DNA of 49,636 nucleotides from Nonomuraea sp. MG754425 (lineage in GTDB: Bacteria > Actinomycetota > Actinomycetes > Streptosporangiales > Streptosporangiaceae): contig NZ_SSXE01000129.1 of NCBI RefSeq assembly GCF_021699195.1, forward strand, positions 1 through 49,636, given 5' to 3'. This document shows, in pieces, positions 22,152-31,687 of the stretch (positions are counted from its first letter, which is position 1; every line of letters starts with the position of its first letter). The notes under the pieces are model-generated. The model was given only the letters and a program-made list of their open reading frames with translations, was not told the DNA's origin and did not search any database. The position numbers and the translations under genes are program-made.

Positions 22152-25100
22152 TGAACGACGCGGAGCTGCTGTCGGCCTGTGATCGCGCCGTCCAGGAGAC
22201 CGGCGAGGCCGCGAAGCGGGTGGCTTGCGCCGTACAGGAGGCGATCGACGACCTTGAGAAGATCCCATCGCGCGGGTCGGCTGAGGACGACGAGGACCGG
22301 GCCGCGACCGAGCGGGTGATGGCGGACTGGACCGACGCGGTGGCGCAGCGCCTGGCGAACATCGAGACCTTCAACATCACCCTCTTCGGGCGGACGGGGG
22401 CGGGCAAGAGCAGCCTGATGGAGGCACTCACGCACGGGGACGGTGGCTCCGTTTCCGATGGAAGCAGCGACTACACCACTGAAGTCCGGGACATCCGGTC
22501 GGGGGCGTTGCGGCTGACCGACACGCCCGGCACCGAGGGATGGGGCCGCTCCACCGACGCGGCCGAACTGCGTGCGACCGCGCTGACCGCGCTGCGCTCC
22601 AGCGATCTGGTGCTCCTGTGCTTCGACTCGCAGAACCAGCGGCAGGCCGAGTTCGACACGGTCGCCCAGTGGATCGCCGAGTACGACAAGCCGGTCATCG
22701 CCCTGCTCAACGTGCGCAACCGGGCTTGGCGCTTCCCGGCGCCCGAACACACGGAGGCGGGTCGCCGCAACGCCGCCACGGAGGTGGCAGAGCATGTCGG
22801 GGAGATCCGCAAGCGGTTCAGGGCCATCGGCCTGGAGGGGACTCCGGTCGTGGCGGTGAGTGCCAAGAACGCGGTTTTCGCCCGGGTCCCCGATGAATAC
22901 CGGGGCAAGGACCCGAAGGGGTTCAAGGTCCGCAAGGAGACGGCGGGGTCGGCGGAGACGCTTCTGCGGTGGTCCAACCTGCTGGTTCTGGAGGAGTTGA
23001 TCGCCGAGGCGATCCGCGGCGACGCCGTACAGCTGAGGTTGTCCGCCCTGCACGGCCAGGTCACCACCGCCGCCGCCACCGCGCTGGCGATCTTCCAGGC
23101 CCAGGCCTACAGCGTGGCAGCGGCCGCGAACGAGAACGAGTCCGGCATCGACCGGCTCCTGCGCCTGCTCGCCACCAAGCGCACCGCGGCCCATGTCGCC
23201 GACCGCGTCGAGCGGCTTCAGCAGTTAGGCGGGAGGCCGATTCACATCCCCAAGCGCGGGTCGGCGTTACGGCACGGGGACAATCTGATCACCAGCATGG
23301 TCGCGCGGCTGCGTGCCGAAGCGGTCGAACGAGCCGATCGGGTGATCGACACAGCTAGGGCCAGTCAGACGCAGGTCTCCGCCGAGCAGTTCGAGGCCGA
23401 GGTCCTGCATCCCGACGATGTCACAGCGGCGGCGGAGCAGTACGCAGCCAACTTCTCCGCCCACCTTCGATCAGACCTCGACCAACTCGCCGCCGACGTC
23501 GCTGCGGATGTCCGGGTAACGCTGGACAAGCGGGTAGTCGTCAAGGGAGCCCGAGGCAGGGTGCTGCGTTGGGCCGGCAACACCGCCACCGCCATCTCCG
23601 CAACAGCGTCCGTGGTGGTCGGTGCCGGCATAGCCAACGCGTGGAACCCCGGTGGATGGGTGCTGCTAGGCATCGGCGCGGCGATCTTCGCGGTCGGCTG
23701 GCTCGGTGGCTGGCTACGGACACTCAGCGCCCGGGCGCGGGATCGCGACCTGGCAAACACCCGTGCCGCGATGCTGGAGTCGGTCGACACCGCATTCGAG
23801 AACGTCCGCCAGGATCTGATCAAGCTCACGACCGGGACCCTCAACACGATCGTCAAGGAGAACGTCGTTCCCCTGCTCGACCACGCGATCGAGATCCGTG
23901 CGCGCGCCACCGACCACCTCGGGCGGGCCGAGATCCTCGCTCGCCTGGTCCAGGCCATCCCGCCGCCGGACAACCCGCCGCAGATTCTGCTGCGGGCGGC
24001 GCGCCGGTGCGTGTCCACGGCGGGCGTGAACACCGGCGACGAGTTGTGGCTCGGCCAGCCCCTGTCGGAACAGTCTGACCGCCCGCTCTCCCCGCCCGCC
24101 GCCCCCATGCGGGAGGACGTTGCTGTCAGGGTGCGCCAGGCTCTCGATCGCGGCCGGACGCGGCAGGGACGGGAGTGGCTGCGGACGTACGGCCCGCAGC
24201 TCAGGCGCACCCCTGAGGGGGAGGCGCTCGTCCGGGAACTCAAAGGGCTCCGCAGGAAGGAGCTGCCCGCCGTGGTGTTCTGCGGCGACTACAGCGCGGG
24301 GAAGACGACACTGATCGCCCGCATGTTCAGGCAGAGCGGCAAGCCCGTGCCCGACACCCTGCTCGCAGGCGCCGCGCCAACCACCTCCCGGGTCCAGGAG
24401 CACGAATGGTGCGGCTACCGACTGGTGGACACGCCCGGCTTCCAGAGCGGAGTCGCAGCTCACGACGCGCTGGCCGTACGGGAGACCAGGCGTGCCGCGG
24501 TGATCGTGTACGTCTTCACCCCGTCGGCGGTCAGCGGCGACCTGTCCCACCTTCGGGCTGTTCTGGGCCGCCACCGCGCCGCCCGGCTCCTCCTGGTGAT
24601 CAGCAGGGCGGACGAGCTGGCCATCAGTCCCCACGACGACCTCGACGGATTCCTGCGGCAGTGCTGCGACCGAACCGGTGAGCTCGATGCGGCGCTTCGC
24701 CGTACCGTTGACGCCGACGTGGACTGGCCGCCGGCGGTCTGCGTCGCGCCTGCTCCGGACGGGGTGGAAACCGAGGCGGCCTGGGACGGCATGCACGAAC
24801 TCGTCGCCGGGCTGAACCCCCAGCCTGCGCAGGTCCGCGCCGACGCCGCCGAGCGGGTCATCCTCGGCGTGGCAGGCCAGCGGCTCGAAGAGCTGATCGC
24901 CGCCGCGGCGGCTCGCATCAAGGAGGCACAGGCCGGGGTGGAATGGTTCAACGCCACCTTCAGGGCTCACCGGGCGGCCGTAGACGTGGCCGGGGCGCTG
25001 CTGCAGGAGCGCCGCGACACGATCACCGGGATCGTCGCCGACTATGTCAGGCGTCACGTCGATCGGATGCTCGGCGCGCAGGATCTGACCCGTGAGGTGA

Positions 25101-25720
25101 TCATCGAGCGCCTACAGGCATTCCCCGACGCCGCTGATCTGAAGGTCGAGATCGAGCAGTGGAGGGACGAGACCCGTGCCCGTGTCGAAAGGCTCACCGA
25201 GGAGAACGACCGGGCGCGGGAGGACCTGCCGGGCACCGATCCGGACACCGCGGACGACATACGCCGTGACGCCCAAGGGCTACGAGGCCCCCGAAAGAGC
25301 ATGGCCAGGCGGGTGTTCGACGTCGGCGGCCGGCTCATCGGGAATCTCAAGGCAGCGCCACTCCCCCAGCACCTGGCGGATCTGGTCAGGGTCGCCGCCC
25401 CCGCTGTCACCGCCTTTCAGGGCGTCTTGGCTGCTCACGACATCTACCGTCACTACCAGGACGAGGAGCACCACGACACGTTACGCAAAACGAGCATCGC
25501 AGCGCTGACATCCCACGCGGAAGAGCACGCGCGCAAGCAATGGGAGGAAAGTCCGGACCTGGCCCGCCTGCTGACCCACCAGCAGGCCCAGAAGGCGGCC
25601 GCGGATCGCGCCCATCGCGGCCTGGCGGGCGCCGAGCAGGAGATCGCCACCATCAGCGCGGCACTCGAGCTTTATCGAGCTGCCGCCGACGACGCCAACC
25701 AGAGGAGCAGGAGCTTGTGA
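22151..25720 (+). CDS. Dynamin-like protein with two GTPase domains
   Basis: 1189 residues. The first GTPase domain has P-loop GRTGAGKSS (80-88), DTPG (124-127) and a G4-like segment ALLNVRNRAW near 184-193. A membrane region follows near 475-522 (VVVGAGIANAW, GWVLLGIGAAIFAVGWLGGW) flanked by helices. The second GTPase domain starts near 705, with P-loop GDYSAGKTT, LVDTPGFQSG and VISRADEL. Long charged helices, likely coiled coil, follow from about 910 to the end. Large GTPases of this kind remodel or tether membranes. In bacteria they are linked to stress survival, septation and phage resistance. It is coupled to the next gene by a GTGA overlap, and the two are probably partners. Confidence 0.85.
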   Translation: MNDAELLSACDRAVQETGEAAKRVACAVQEAIDDLEKIPSRGSAEDDEDRAATERVMADWTDAVAQRLANIETFNITLFGRTGAGKSSLMEALTHGDGGSVSDGSSDYTTEVRDIRSGALRLTDTPGTEGWGRSTDAAELRATALTALRSSDLVLLCFDSQNQRQAEFDTVAQWIAEYDKPVIALLNVRNRAWRFPAPEHTEAGRRNAATEVAEHVGEIRKRFRAIGLEGTPVVAVSAKNAVFARVPDEYRGKDPKGFKVRKETAGSAETLLRWSNLLVLEELIAEAIRGDAVQLRLSALHGQVTTAAATALAIFQAQAYSVAAAANENESGIDRLLRLLATKRTAAHVADRVERLQQLGGRPIHIPKRGSALRHGDNLITSMVARLRAEAVERADRVIDTARASQTQVSAEQFEAEVLHPDDVTAAAEQYAANFSAHLRSDLDQLAADVAADVRVTLDKRVVVKGARGRVLRWAGNTATAISATASVVVGAGIANAWNPGGWVLLGIGAAIFAVGWLGGWLRTLSARARDRDLANTRAAMLESVDTAFENVRQDLIKLTTGTLNTIVKENVVPLLDHAIEIRARATDHLGRAEILARLVQAIPPPDNPPQILLRAARRCVSTAGVNTGDELWLGQPLSEQSDRPLSPPAAPMREDVAVRVRQALDRGRTRQGREWLRTYGPQLRRTPEGEALVRELKGLRRKELPAVVFCGDYSAGKTTLIARMFRQSGKPVPDTLLAGAAPTTSRVQEHEWCGYRLVDTPGFQSGVAAHDALAVRETRRAAVIVYVFTPSAVSGDLSHLRAVLGRHRAARLLLVISRADELAISPHDDLDGFLRQCCDRTGELDAALRRTVDADVDWPPAVCVAPAPDGVETEAAWDGMHELVAGLNPQPAQVRADAAERVILGVAGQRLEELIAAAAARIKEAQAGVEWFNATFRAHRAAVDVAGALLQERRDTITGIVADYVRRHVDRMLGAQDLTREVIIERLQAFPDAADLKVEIEQWRDETRARVERLTEENDRAREDLPGTDPDTADDIRRDAQGLRGPRKSMARRVFDVGGRLIGNLKAAPLPQHLADLVRVAAPAVTAFQGVLAAHDIYRHYQDEEHHDTLRKTSIAALTSHAEEHARKQWEESPDLARLLTHQQAQKAAADRAHRGLAGAEQEIATISAALELYRAAADDANQRSRSL

Positions 25721-27426
25721 CCGACGAGTGGATCACCCAGATCGAGCAGCACATCGCCCGGATCATCGGCTATGAGCAGCGCGAAGAGCTCACGCGCGAG
25801 TGGACCGCGCACGCCAGGAAGTCCTCGCTCGTGGTCACCGTGCACGGCCCCTATGACGCGGGCAAGTCGTCGCTCATCAAACGCCTTCTCGTGGAGGAGG
25901 AGACCGGCGTGCCCGAGTGGCTGATCGTCAGCGGCCGGCGGGAGACACAATCTGTGCGAAGCGTCCAGTCGCGCGGGATCATCTACGTCGACACCCCGGG
26001 CACCCACGCAGGGACGGAGAAGCACGATGCGCTGGCCGCTGATGCCACCGTCGCCACCGACGTCGTCATGCTCGTGATCCCGCCGCAAATGCTCGCCGCC
26101 GATGCCGCCTGGATCAGGTCGTTCACCACAGGGACGCGCTACACGTCGCAGCCGAGCGCCTTGTTCGGCCAGGGGTCGCTGCTGATCGTGATCGCGCGGG
26201 CCGACCTCGCGGGCACCGATCCCCTCGACGACCTCGACGGCTTCCACGACCTCCGCGAGCGCAAGCGCGCCGAACTCGACGCGATGCTCCAGCTTGGCAG
26301 CGGCGACAGCCGGCCCCTGGTGCACTTCGTAGCCGCCGACGCCTACTCCGCCGTGGGCAACGCCCCGGAACCGGTGCTGGACGACTACCACCGTGCGGGC
26401 TGGGACGGGATCAGCGAGCTGCGCGACTCGCTGCGGCACGCGCTCGAGCGCCGCGCCGACCTGCGCACGGAGAGCGGCATCCGGTTCTGGTCCTTCCACG
26501 CGGGCGCCGCCATGGACACAGGCCGGCAGCAGATCGCCGACCTCACCGAGGTCCTCGAGGAGGCGCGCTCGCGAGCGCACCGCCGCCGCCAGCTCGCGGC
26601 AAAGCTCAAGACGATCGACGAGGCGGTGGTCAACGAGCTGCGCGCGGCGCTCGCCGAAGTCCTCGGCGGGCTCATCGACGTGCGGGCCGCCAGCGACGAG
26701 GCCCTGCTTGAGCAGGCGCATTCCCGACTGGAAGGGCGGCTACAGCCCTGGCTCAGGACCTCCGCCGAGCGGCTGCGCGAGTTCACCGAGGACGCAGCCG
26801 AGGAGTTCCGGCTGGAATACACCCGTCCCGCCTCCCAAGCCTTCGACGCCTGGATCAGTCAGCTGGCCGCTCCGCGATCCAAGCGCCCCTCCGCCTCCGG
26901 GAGACTGGCCAACGCCGTCAAGGACGCGGATGAAGCGGCCGAGAAGCTGTTCCAGCTCAAGTTCGGTATGACGGTCAACCAGGCGGGCGTTGAACTCGAC
27001 TGGATCAGGCGGTATGAGCATGACCAGGAGGCTCTCCACGAGTACTTCTCGTCAGGTCGGGGATTCACCTACGGCGACGACCTCGGCAGCGCGCAGACGT
27101 GGGTCACCTCGATCAACACCGCCAGGCACGTCACGGTGGCCGTGTCCACGGTCGCCCCGATCGTCATGAACACCCTCCGCGAGCGGCGCGAAGAACGCGA
27201 GGAGCAGCAGCGGCGGGCGGCGCTGCGCGAGCAGCTCACCGCGCTGAAGCCGCGCCTGGAGGAGGAGATTCTCCGGGGCGGTGGCAACGGGTGGGCCGCC
27301 GCCGTCGCCGACATCCAGGAACGGCTGAAGGCCGATCCGATCCACGAACCGCTCGTACGGCGATCCGGGCAGCGGATCGAGGGGCTCAAGCAGGCGATCG
27401 CCGACCTGGAGCACTTCCTGCGCTAG
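25717..27426 (+). CDS. Dynamin-like GTPase, partner subunit
   Basis: 569 residues from GTG 25717, overlapping the previous stop, with GAGGAG and AGGAG purine runs at 25702-25713. The open frame back to 25540 is a shadow. GTPase motifs: P-loop GPYDAGKSS (about 43-51), G3 VDTPGTHAG (near 90) and G4 VIARADLAG (near 165). After the G domain the protein is predominantly helical, with charged heptad-rich stretches (EEARSRAHRRRQLAAKLK, RERREEREEQQRRAALREQL). This resembles the second chain of tandem bacterial dynamin pairs. No clear membrane segment is visible. The operon arrangement with the two-GTPase protein gives three G domains in one cassette. Confidence 0.82.
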   Translation: MTDEWITQIEQHIARIIGYEQREELTREWTAHARKSSLVVTVHGPYDAGKSSLIKRLLVEEETGVPEWLIVSGRRETQSVRSVQSRGIIYVDTPGTHAGTEKHDALAADATVATDVVMLVIPPQMLAADAAWIRSFTTGTRYTSQPSALFGQGSLLIVIARADLAGTDPLDDLDGFHDLRERKRAELDAMLQLGSGDSRPLVHFVAADAYSAVGNAPEPVLDDYHRAGWDGISELRDSLRHALERRADLRTESGIRFWSFHAGAAMDTGRQQIADLTEVLEEARSRAHRRRQLAAKLKTIDEAVVNELRAALAEVLGGLIDVRAASDEALLEQAHSRLEGRLQPWLRTSAERLREFTEDAAEEFRLEYTRPASQAFDAWISQLAAPRSKRPSASGRLANAVKDADEAAEKLFQLKFGMTVNQAGVELDWIRRYEHDQEALHEYFSSGRGFTYGDDLGSAQTWVTSINTARHVTVAVSTVAPIVMNTLRERREEREEQQRRAALREQLTALKPRLEEEILRGGGNGWAAAVADIQERLKADPIHEPLVRRSGQRIEGLKQAIADLEHFLR

Positions 27427-27895
27427 GACAGTTCTTCGCATGGAGGTGGATGCTGTGCTGGCTCGTTTGTGGTCCGCAGCGCGAGCCATTGGGGCCGGGT
27501 GGGATCGACGTTGAGCAGGTTGAGAAGTCGGTGTTGGAGGGGGCCGAGGATCGCGAACTGGGGTGGGCCGGTGCTGGTGGCGGGGATGAGCTTGATCCGG
27601 CTCCGACGGGATCCGGCATAGGCGAAAGGGTATGTGGGCGGGCCACCGCGCGCGCATTGCGGGTGATGGCCAACCCAGTCACACACGATCAGGCACACCC
27701 GAGTCCGCAGTAGGTGCCTGCGACCGTACAGCCTCTCTGGCTAGGGGGAACACGCCGCTCAGGCGCGCTCAGGGACGCGTGCGTCTGAATATTGCCGTTA
27801 TAGCGATCGGTTCTACCTGGGCGTTCGGCGGGTCGGGCCTGCGGTGGCTGCGTAGCGTGAAGGTGCTGGCGGTGCTGGAATCGTTGGAGGTTGTG
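27427..27895. other. Gap between dynamin pair and NERD gene
   Basis: A minus-strand frame at 27423-27698 is open for 91 residues (containing LGPLQHRLLNLLNVDPTRPQ) but has no recognised family and no convincing start. I leave it unassigned. On the plus strand the frame leading into the NERD gene is open, but its first 88 codons lack protein-like composition. No terminator hairpin was identified here. Confidence 0.35.
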
Positions 27896-28633
27896 GTGTC
27901 GCGTCGGGGAAGGCCGGGGGCCGGGGCGTCGGCACAAGCTGAATATCGCCGACGATGGCGTGCGGGGCGGAAGCAACGGTTGCTGGTACGGGTGGTGCTG
28001 TCGGTGGCCGTGTTCGCGGTGGTGACCTGGGCGTGGGACTGGCGAGCCGGTGTGCTGGCGGCGGTGGTGGTCGCTGTGGGCGACATGATCGAGCGGTGGC
28101 GGGTGCATTCGCCGGCGACGGCGTGGCGTAAGGGTGCGATCGGGGAACGCGCGACCGCTCGGCGTCTGCGGTCGCTGGAGTCGGCTGGGTACACGGTGCT
28201 GCATGATCGGGTGGTGCCGGGGTCGCGGGCGAATCTCGATCATCTGGTGATCGGGCGCTGTGGGGTGGTGCTGGTGGACTCCAAGAGGTGGCATCGCAAC
28301 ACGCGGATCTCGACAGGTAAAGGGCGGTTGTGGGTGGGACGGCGGCCGGCCGAGTCGGTGGTGAAGGCGACCGTGTTCGAGGCGCGCCGGGTCGGTGAGG
28401 TACTGCGGTCGGCCGGGTGGGCGGTGACGGTGGTGCCGGTGGTAGCTGTCCACGGGGCGAAACTGCCGCGGTGGGGCGCGTTGATGGTGACAGGAGTGAC
28501 GCTGCTGCGGGCGGGGCGGTTGCGCGGGTGGATCCGGCGGCATCCCGCGCGTTTGGAGCCCGGTCAGGTTGCTCCCCTCAGCGTTGCCGCCGAACAGTTG
28601 TTTCCGCCGTACGTGCCGGTCGAACAGCCATGA
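27896..28633 (+). CDS. Membrane-anchored NERD (nuclease-related domain) protein
   Basis: 245 residues from GTG 27896, chosen because GGAGG (27886-27890) lies 5 bases upstream; longer forms extend into non-coding sequence. Basic N-terminus, then a transmembrane pair (VRVVLSVAVFAVVTWAW, GVLAAVVVAVGDMI), then the NERD domain: KGAIGERATARRLRSL, AGYTVLHDRVVPGS, ANLDHLVIGRCGVVLVDSK. The E...D...DSK pattern corresponds to the restriction-endonuclease-like core of NERD. These domains are predicted nucleases and are found beside mobile elements and defence genes. Substrate is unknown. It is separate from the dynamin operon but lies in the same direction. Confidence 0.8.
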   Translation: MSRRGRPGAGASAQAEYRRRWRAGRKQRLLVRVVLSVAVFAVVTWAWDWRAGVLAAVVVAVGDMIERWRVHSPATAWRKGAIGERATARRLRSLESAGYTVLHDRVVPGSRANLDHLVIGRCGVVLVDSKRWHRNTRISTGKGRLWVGRRPAESVVKATVFEARRVGEVLRSAGWAVTVVPVVAVHGAKLPRWGALMVTGVTLLRAGRLRGWIRRHPARLEPGQVAPLSVAAEQLFPPYVPVEQP

Positions 28634-28879
28634 AAAGAGACAGCGTGGCTCGTTCTCAGCGACCGTATTGATCAAGTGTGAGCTGATGTGCGACTCGTGA
28701 CGTGGAACAGCGCGCCTTCACCTCGTTCAGCGACCGAGAGGATGAACGCGCGGAAATTCTCGAAGTCCTTGGCTCCGCACTCCACGGCTACCCGCAGCGC
28801 AGGCCAGAGCAGGGACAGTCCTCAGGCACTGAGATGCCAGGAGGTTCACGATCGCGCCGTTGCGCTGAGGGCGGTCGGC

Positions 28880-31687
28880 TCAGATGCCCAGGTGGATGTG
28901 GCTCGCCCAGGCCCGGGGCGCCTGGCGATAACGTTCCCGGGCCCGCCGTACCGCGTCGTGGAGAGCGAAGGCGGCCCGGTCCGGCCACAGCCCGTGGGCG
29001 TCGGAGCAAGAACCGTAGAAGTCCATGGCGATCTCGGCGGCGATGGTGTCGGCGACCGGCCACAACGTGCCCACCACCTGCGCATAACCCGCCACCTGAA
29101 AGGCGGCGGACAGATGGATGGCCTCGTCGGCGAGTCCGGTCCGCACCTTTGCCGTACTGCAGGCCGACAGGTAGGCGAAGCGCGCAGCTTCCATGCCGCG
29201 CAGCCGGGTGACATCGCGCAGGCTCAACGTCTGCCTACCGCCAAGGCTGATGCCGCTCGACGCGGGCAGGCCAGGGTGCGCGGTGGCATGGGCAGCAACG
29301 TGCACCGCGCCATAGCGCGGTAGCACCTCGTGCAGGGGGCGCTCCGCAACGGCCCGGTGAGCGTTGACGACGCGTTGGATGATCGCCTCGGCCTCGTCTC
29401 GCATCGCCGGCAACCCGTCCTCGTCAGCGTCCCGAGGCGTCACCACGAGCAGTTCGGCGGTGCCCGGCTTGGAACGGGCGGACGCAAGCGAGCGCAAGGT
29501 AGGCAGGTAGGACGAGACCAGCCGGTCGAGGAGGATGGCCTGGCCATGGTTGGAGCCGTCAGCGTCGTCGCCCACGCACGAGACGATGACCGTCGTTCCG
29601 CCCATGCGCTGCTGGAGCCGAGAAAGGGAGGGGTGCCGGAACGGGTTGCCCTCGTCGCCGTCGTCCTTCGCTAGGGCCATCAGTTGCTCGAAACGAGTGG
29701 CGGCTTCCTTGCGGTCCTCCACCGCCTTCACCAGTGTCCCGTGATCGGAGCCCTGAGGGAGTTGCTCGGTCAGCGTGTCCAGCACCTGCGCGAACTCGTC
29801 GGCGAGCCTCGGCGGGGTGCGCAGGCCGAGCAGATCCCCGAGGATCACGCCGCGGGTCTGCTCCAGGAGTTCGACGGCCTCACCGACACGTCCGGCGGTG
29901 GTTGCGAGCAGCACCGCCTCCGTGGCCAGCCCGAAGTGGTTCTCCAAGCGGCGGGCCCGCGCGTCGAGTGGGGCGGTCCGGGGTGCGGTCGCCGGAAGCA
30001 GGTCGACCGCAGCCCTGATCGCGTCGAGCGCGAGCTGATGCTCCCCGCTCCTGAAGTGGGCGTATGCCTGAAGGCGCCGGCACTCCAGCCGGGCGGCCGG
30101 GGGCGAGCCGGAAGCTGCGGCCCCTGAGGCGAGGATGCCCATGACCTCCTGGTGAGGAGCATCGCGCAGCAGGAGATAGGAGAAGATACGGGCGTGATCG
30201 GCGTACGCCGGGTGCTCCGGTGAGTGCGCCTCATACATCTGGCGCGCCAGCTCGAGCGCCTCGGCTCGAGCAGCCGCCCGCTCGTCCGCCGATGCGGCCA
30301 CCTCGGCGTAGGAGGTCAGCGCGTGGCACAGCAGCCCGGGCAGCAGCGAGGAGCGAATCTCACGCGCTGCCAGGGTGCCTTCGGCAGGGGCGAGGGCGAA
30401 CGCTCTGCGTCCCGCGTCGACGACCTCGCGAAGGACGTCCGCCCGGTTCGTCGTGTCGACGCGCAGGCGCAGCACGTGGGCGAGCCAGGCCAGCGCTTGC
30501 CCCTTCTCATACGGGTCGGGAGCCGCGTGGGCGACGGACTCCCCGGCCGCCTGCACACACTGATCGATGAGGCCGGGGTCGCGTTCTGCCACGTAGCGTC
30601 CGTAGAACACGCGTGAGCAGTAGTGCTGGGCGGCCGCGTAGAGGGGGCCGGTTGACGGCGCGTCCAGCAGCATGGCCTGCGCGGCGTGCGTCGCCTCCGC
30701 CAGAATCGCTTCGTCTTCGGTGTGCTCCAGCATCTGCAGGAGGGCCTCCAGATGAGCGACGTGGCAGCCGGATCGCGGCCCGAGGTAGGGCGCACCGGCC
30801 GTGACCGCGAGACCGTCCTGGGCGGCTTGCACCGCTCGGCGCAGCACCTGCGGATCCTGCTCGGCGCGCGCGAGAGCGCGCAGCGCGACCGAAAAGCCGC
30901 GCAGGAGTTCGCCAGGGGCCGGCTGGTGTTCCGGCACGCAGGCGATCGCCTCTTCGAGAAAACCGACGGCGGTTCTCAGGGCGTCGTCATGATGCCCTTC
31001 CGTGCCGCGGAGCATGTGGAGCTCGCCGAGCAGGTGCAGCGCCCTGACACGGATCATCCCCTCGGCGACCTGGAGCGCGTGGTCGGCGAGCCTGATCGCC
31101 TCCGCGCAGGCATCGAGCTGACGGCGAAACCGGAAACGCGTCATCTGGAGCTCGGCTTCCATCAGCCGCACCCGGGCGTCGTGCGGAGCGGCGAGCCGCA
31201 AGGCGGCCACGTGCCTGTCGGCCTGGGACAGCGGCTCCTCGTCCCCGGTGAAGGAGTGCAGGGCAAGGAGCCGTTTCGCCTGATCTTCGTGGGCGGCCAT
31301 CCGGGCGGGCGGCGGCAGGAGTTCGATGAGCGTGTCGCCGAGAGCAAGGGCCTCCTCCAGCCAGGAGTGATTGAGCCGGGCATGCGCCATGACGGTCAGC
31401 GCGTAAGCGAGCTCACGCAGTGGCGCCACCTTGCCCTGCCCTCGGCTTGACTCAAGCGCGGCTTTGCCGTGGGCGACAGCTTCGTCGAGCAAATCGTCCG
31501 CGCCCTCCTGGCCGCCCGTTTCGGCCGCCGCCGCCAGCAGCGTGCACAGCGCCGTGCGAAGCTCAGGGGGCAGGCTCTCCGCTGATGTCCTGACGCTCCC
31601 GGCCAGCTCCATCGCCTCGGCGCGAGCGGCGGGGTGACCGCTTCTGACCAGTTGCTCAATTCGCGCGCCAAGCTCGACCAGGTTCAT
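28880..31687 (-). CDS. TPR-CHAT protease of a CATRA-type conflict system
   Basis: 935 residues from ATG 31687 (a GTG at 31711 would add 8). The first about 650 residues are TPR-like helical repeats. The last about 150 are a CHAT (caspase-like) domain with catalytic His in VHVAAHATAHP (near 800) and Cys in FAYLSACSTA (near 843), followed by the typical AGYAQVVGTLWPVAD strand. CHAT proteases cleave a target protein when a partner senses a signal. The upstream gene, whose end overlaps this start, encodes the membrane component, and the small protein precedes both. The set matches the three-gene CATRA arrangement known from actinobacterial genomes. The target of cleavage is unknown. Confidence 0.85.
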   Translation of the reverse strand: MNLVELGARIEQLVRSGHPAARAEAMELAGSVRTSAESLPPELRTALCTLLAAAAETGGQEGADDLLDEAVAHGKAALESSRGQGKVAPLRELAYALTVMAHARLNHSWLEEALALGDTLIELLPPPARMAAHEDQAKRLLALHSFTGDEEPLSQADRHVAALRLAAPHDARVRLMEAELQMTRFRFRRQLDACAEAIRLADHALQVAEGMIRVRALHLLGELHMLRGTEGHHDDALRTAVGFLEEAIACVPEHQPAPGELLRGFSVALRALARAEQDPQVLRRAVQAAQDGLAVTAGAPYLGPRSGCHVAHLEALLQMLEHTEDEAILAEATHAAQAMLLDAPSTGPLYAAAQHYCSRVFYGRYVAERDPGLIDQCVQAAGESVAHAAPDPYEKGQALAWLAHVLRLRVDTTNRADVLREVVDAGRRAFALAPAEGTLAAREIRSSLLPGLLCHALTSYAEVAASADERAAARAEALELARQMYEAHSPEHPAYADHARIFSYLLLRDAPHQEVMGILASGAAASGSPPAARLECRRLQAYAHFRSGEHQLALDAIRAAVDLLPATAPRTAPLDARARRLENHFGLATEAVLLATTAGRVGEAVELLEQTRGVILGDLLGLRTPPRLADEFAQVLDTLTEQLPQGSDHGTLVKAVEDRKEAATRFEQLMALAKDDGDEGNPFRHPSLSRLQQRMGGTTVIVSCVGDDADGSNHGQAILLDRLVSSYLPTLRSLASARSKPGTAELLVVTPRDADEDGLPAMRDEAEAIIQRVVNAHRAVAERPLHEVLPRYGAVHVAAHATAHPGLPASSGISLGGRQTLSLRDVTRLRGMEAARFAYLSACSTAKVRTGLADEAIHLSAAFQVAGYAQVVGTLWPVADTIAAEIAMDFYGSCSDAHGLWPDRAAFALHDAVRRARERYRQAPRAWASHIHLGI

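Noticed and set aside
27423..27698. Minus-strand ORF of 91 codons after the dynamin pair
   Set aside because: It has some protein-like composition, but no family, no convincing start and it overlaps the end of the dynamin gene, so it is not called as a gene.
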